A stretch of DNA of 64,000 bases from Mantamonas sphyraenae. Its lineage: Eukaryota; CRuMs; Mantamonadidae. The stretch is taken from assembly GCA_026936335.1 (NCBI GenBank), contig JAPMXV010000029.1, positions 558,001 to 622,000 of the forward strand, read 5' to 3'. Position numbers and translations under genes: made by a program. Under the pieces are notes generated by a model. It searched no databases and had not been told where the DNA came from. It worked only from the letters and a program-made list of their open reading frames with translations. Below are positions 62,391-64,000 of this stretch, piece by piece; position 1 is the first letter of the stretch; each line of letters starts with the position of its first letter.

Positions 62391-64000
62391 TCAATCGGCG
62401 AGTGCCATTTCGTCCTCTGCATCGCTGCCGGGGCGTGACAACAGTGAAATGTACTCTGCGTTGGTTTCGGGCTTAAGAATGATATAAGCAAGGAGGAGGA
62501 GGAGAGCCACGACAGCAGGGAGCGCCACAAAAAGAGTGAGCCACGTGGCAATGCCGCCGATCTGGACCCACTCCACCAGTTGCAGGATGACAAGAAAGAC
62601 GTTGAGAGTGATGATGATCGTAGCACACACCCAAGCAAGTAGGGCGATGGTTCGGCTGTTCTTGAAGGAGCGCATGAGGCGAGCGCTGCCGGTGAAACGG
62701 ATGAGAGGAACAACAGCGAAAGGAAGCTGCATGGAGAGGAGCACCTGGGAAAAGATTAGTAGTTGGTAGGTGGCATTGTCTCCCATGATCATGATGGTGA
62801 TCATTGCCGGCAGGATGGCTACCGCACGAGTGACCAGGCGACGAAGCCAGGGCTGCATCTTCAGCTCAAGGAAGCCTTCCATCACATACTGTCCCGCCAG
62901 AGTGCCGGTTAGCGTAGAACTCTGGCCAGAGCAGAGAAGGGCCAGGCCAAACGCAATGGGGGCCACCTTGCTGTTGAGGATGACCTCGAGCAGATCATGC
63001 GCCTCTTGGATCTGCGTGACAACGTGGCCACGCGTCCAAAAGTTGGCTGCAGCTACAATGACAATGGAAATGTTGAGGAAAAATGCCACGTTGAGGGACA
63101 GAAAGGTATCGATGAGGTTGTAGCGGCAGGCCGCTGCCAAGTTGTCGTCGTTCATGACAAAGCGACGGGATTGCACGAGCGCGGAATGCAGGTAAAAATT
63201 GTGTGGCATGACGGTGGCCCCAAGCATGGCAATGGCTATGTACAGCGAGTCTGGGGTCAAGGAGGGCACGAGACCCCAGGCAATGCCTGTGAGTGAAGGG
63301 GAGCTGAAGAAAATCTCAATGACAAAGCAAAAGCCAATGACAGCCAGCAGACCAAATATGATAAACTCGAGCTTGCGCACACCAAACTTCTCCACGCTCA
63401 AGAAGATGAGCGTGTCGAGGGAGGTGAGAAGGACGCCGAGGAGCATGGGCACTCCAAAAATGAGGTTCAAGCCCATCGCGGTGCCCAGCACCTCCGCCAA
63501 ATCTGCGGGCCATGGTAACACGTGGAGGGGTCAGAACTACGACGACCAACGGCATAGTGCGGGTGCACACAGACTGCACTCACCTGTGGCGGCAATGGCA
63601 ACCTCGCAGAGAATCCACAAGGTGACACAGACCGAGTGAGAATACTCGTCGCGACAAAGGCGAGCCAGATGTTTGCCCGTGACCAGTCCCAGACGTGCTG
63701 CGAGATTCTGCAGCAGAAGGGCGATGAGATTGGACATGAGCAGAACCCAGAGAAGGGAGTAGCCGAAGCGAGATCCTCCCTCGATATCAGTTGCCCCTGG
63801 AGGTGAAGGCAGTGCACAGGAACACACGGGAAATGCACAGAGTGCTGAGTGTCAGCTGCGGATCTGTGAAAGGACTGAGGGACAGGCTGTGTGCACGTAC
63901 AGTTTCCTGGATCAGCGTCTGTGGGCCGTCAGCGACAAAGGGGTCAGAGTTTACGCGCCATCAAAGGGCACAGGGCTTCGGTGTGAGGCTCACGTACATG
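62391..64000 (-). CDS. NRAMP divalent metal transporter, bacterial MntH-like, 5' partial
   Basis: Proton-coupled Mn2+/Fe2+ transporter. Exons from the 3' end: 62391-63502, 63584-63796 and an 18-base microexon 63901-63918; the rest lies beyond the window (its last bases, 63995/63998-64000, belong to the next exon). The microexon with its flanks encodes YADPGN, the metal-binding DPGN of helix 1, continued by WATDIEGGSRFGYSLLWVLL. Helix 6 carries the second metal motif, MPHNFYLHSALVQSR. LGLVTGKHLARLCRDEY and IAATDLAEVLGTA are nearly the bacterial MntH pattern, so this is the MntH-like branch. Eight or more membrane helices follow. The stop is 14 bp from the stop of the convergent MON2 gene. Confidence 0.92.

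Overview
This 64 kb window is nuclear DNA from a compact, GC-rich eukaryote. Splitting most genes at GT...AG introns of roughly 75 to 350 bases restores full-length eukaryotic proteins, often with exact codon phase. TGA, TAA and TAG are all used as stops, so the code looks standard. I see 35 protein genes (about one per 1.8 kb), mostly 25 to 250 bp apart, alternating in strand and sometimes touching or overlapping at their 3' ends. SSNA1 and CFAP36 point to a flagellated cell. Mitochondrial genes (COQ5, UQCRB, AFG3-type protease, peptide deformylase, CPT2-like) point to aerobic respiration. XPO6, JAGN1 and TSNAX beside a plant/oomycete-like DUF3755 protein and a TauE/SafE transporter suggest a free-living protist or early-branching lineage; I cannot place it further.

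Layout. 1-3.26 kb: STE20-like kinase (5' cut off), CHZ-motif histone chaperone, SSNA1, VOC/glyoxalase protein. 3.26-8.9 kb: the one clearly accessory region, a single intronless 5,061-base gene between imperfect inverted repeats of about 210 bp. Its product (1,686 aa) ends in what looks like a TnpB/Fanzor-type RuvC fold with a two-part CxCG zinc ribbon, but two of the three expected acidic catalytic positions appear changed. 9-20 kb: TauE/SafE transporter, SANT/DUF3755 protein, AKTIP, L-threonine aldolase, COQ5, a Qb+Qc SNARE, a C2-plus-multi-membrane-span orphan. 20-30 kb: peptide deformylase, AFG3-type m-AAA protease, cathepsin C, a 1,114-aa coiled-coil orphan, DUF427 protein. 30-46 kb: exportin-6, ADAT2, DNAJA, PRMT5, CSTF2, an orphan, CPT2-like acyltransferase, UQCRB, cyclin C. 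46-64 kb: EIF4A3, a small orphan, UTP7, TSNAX, an LRR protein, CFAP36, JAGN1, MON2 and an NRAMP metal transporter running off the end.

Apart from the element the content is housekeeping: RNA processing (CSTF2, EIF4A3, UTP7, ADAT2, TSNAX), mitochondrial function, membrane traffic (MON2, SNARE, AKTIP, JAGN1) and ciliary proteins. Neighbours do not form pathway clusters; the nearest is deformylase next to the mitochondrial protease.

Three otherwise well-conserved genes (XPO6, PRMT5, LRR gene) each carry what looks like a one-base reading-frame error. Residual assembly errors are the simplest reading, but they should be checked. Exon joins were inferred by eye from frame, splice dinucleotides and family similarity; no database was searched.
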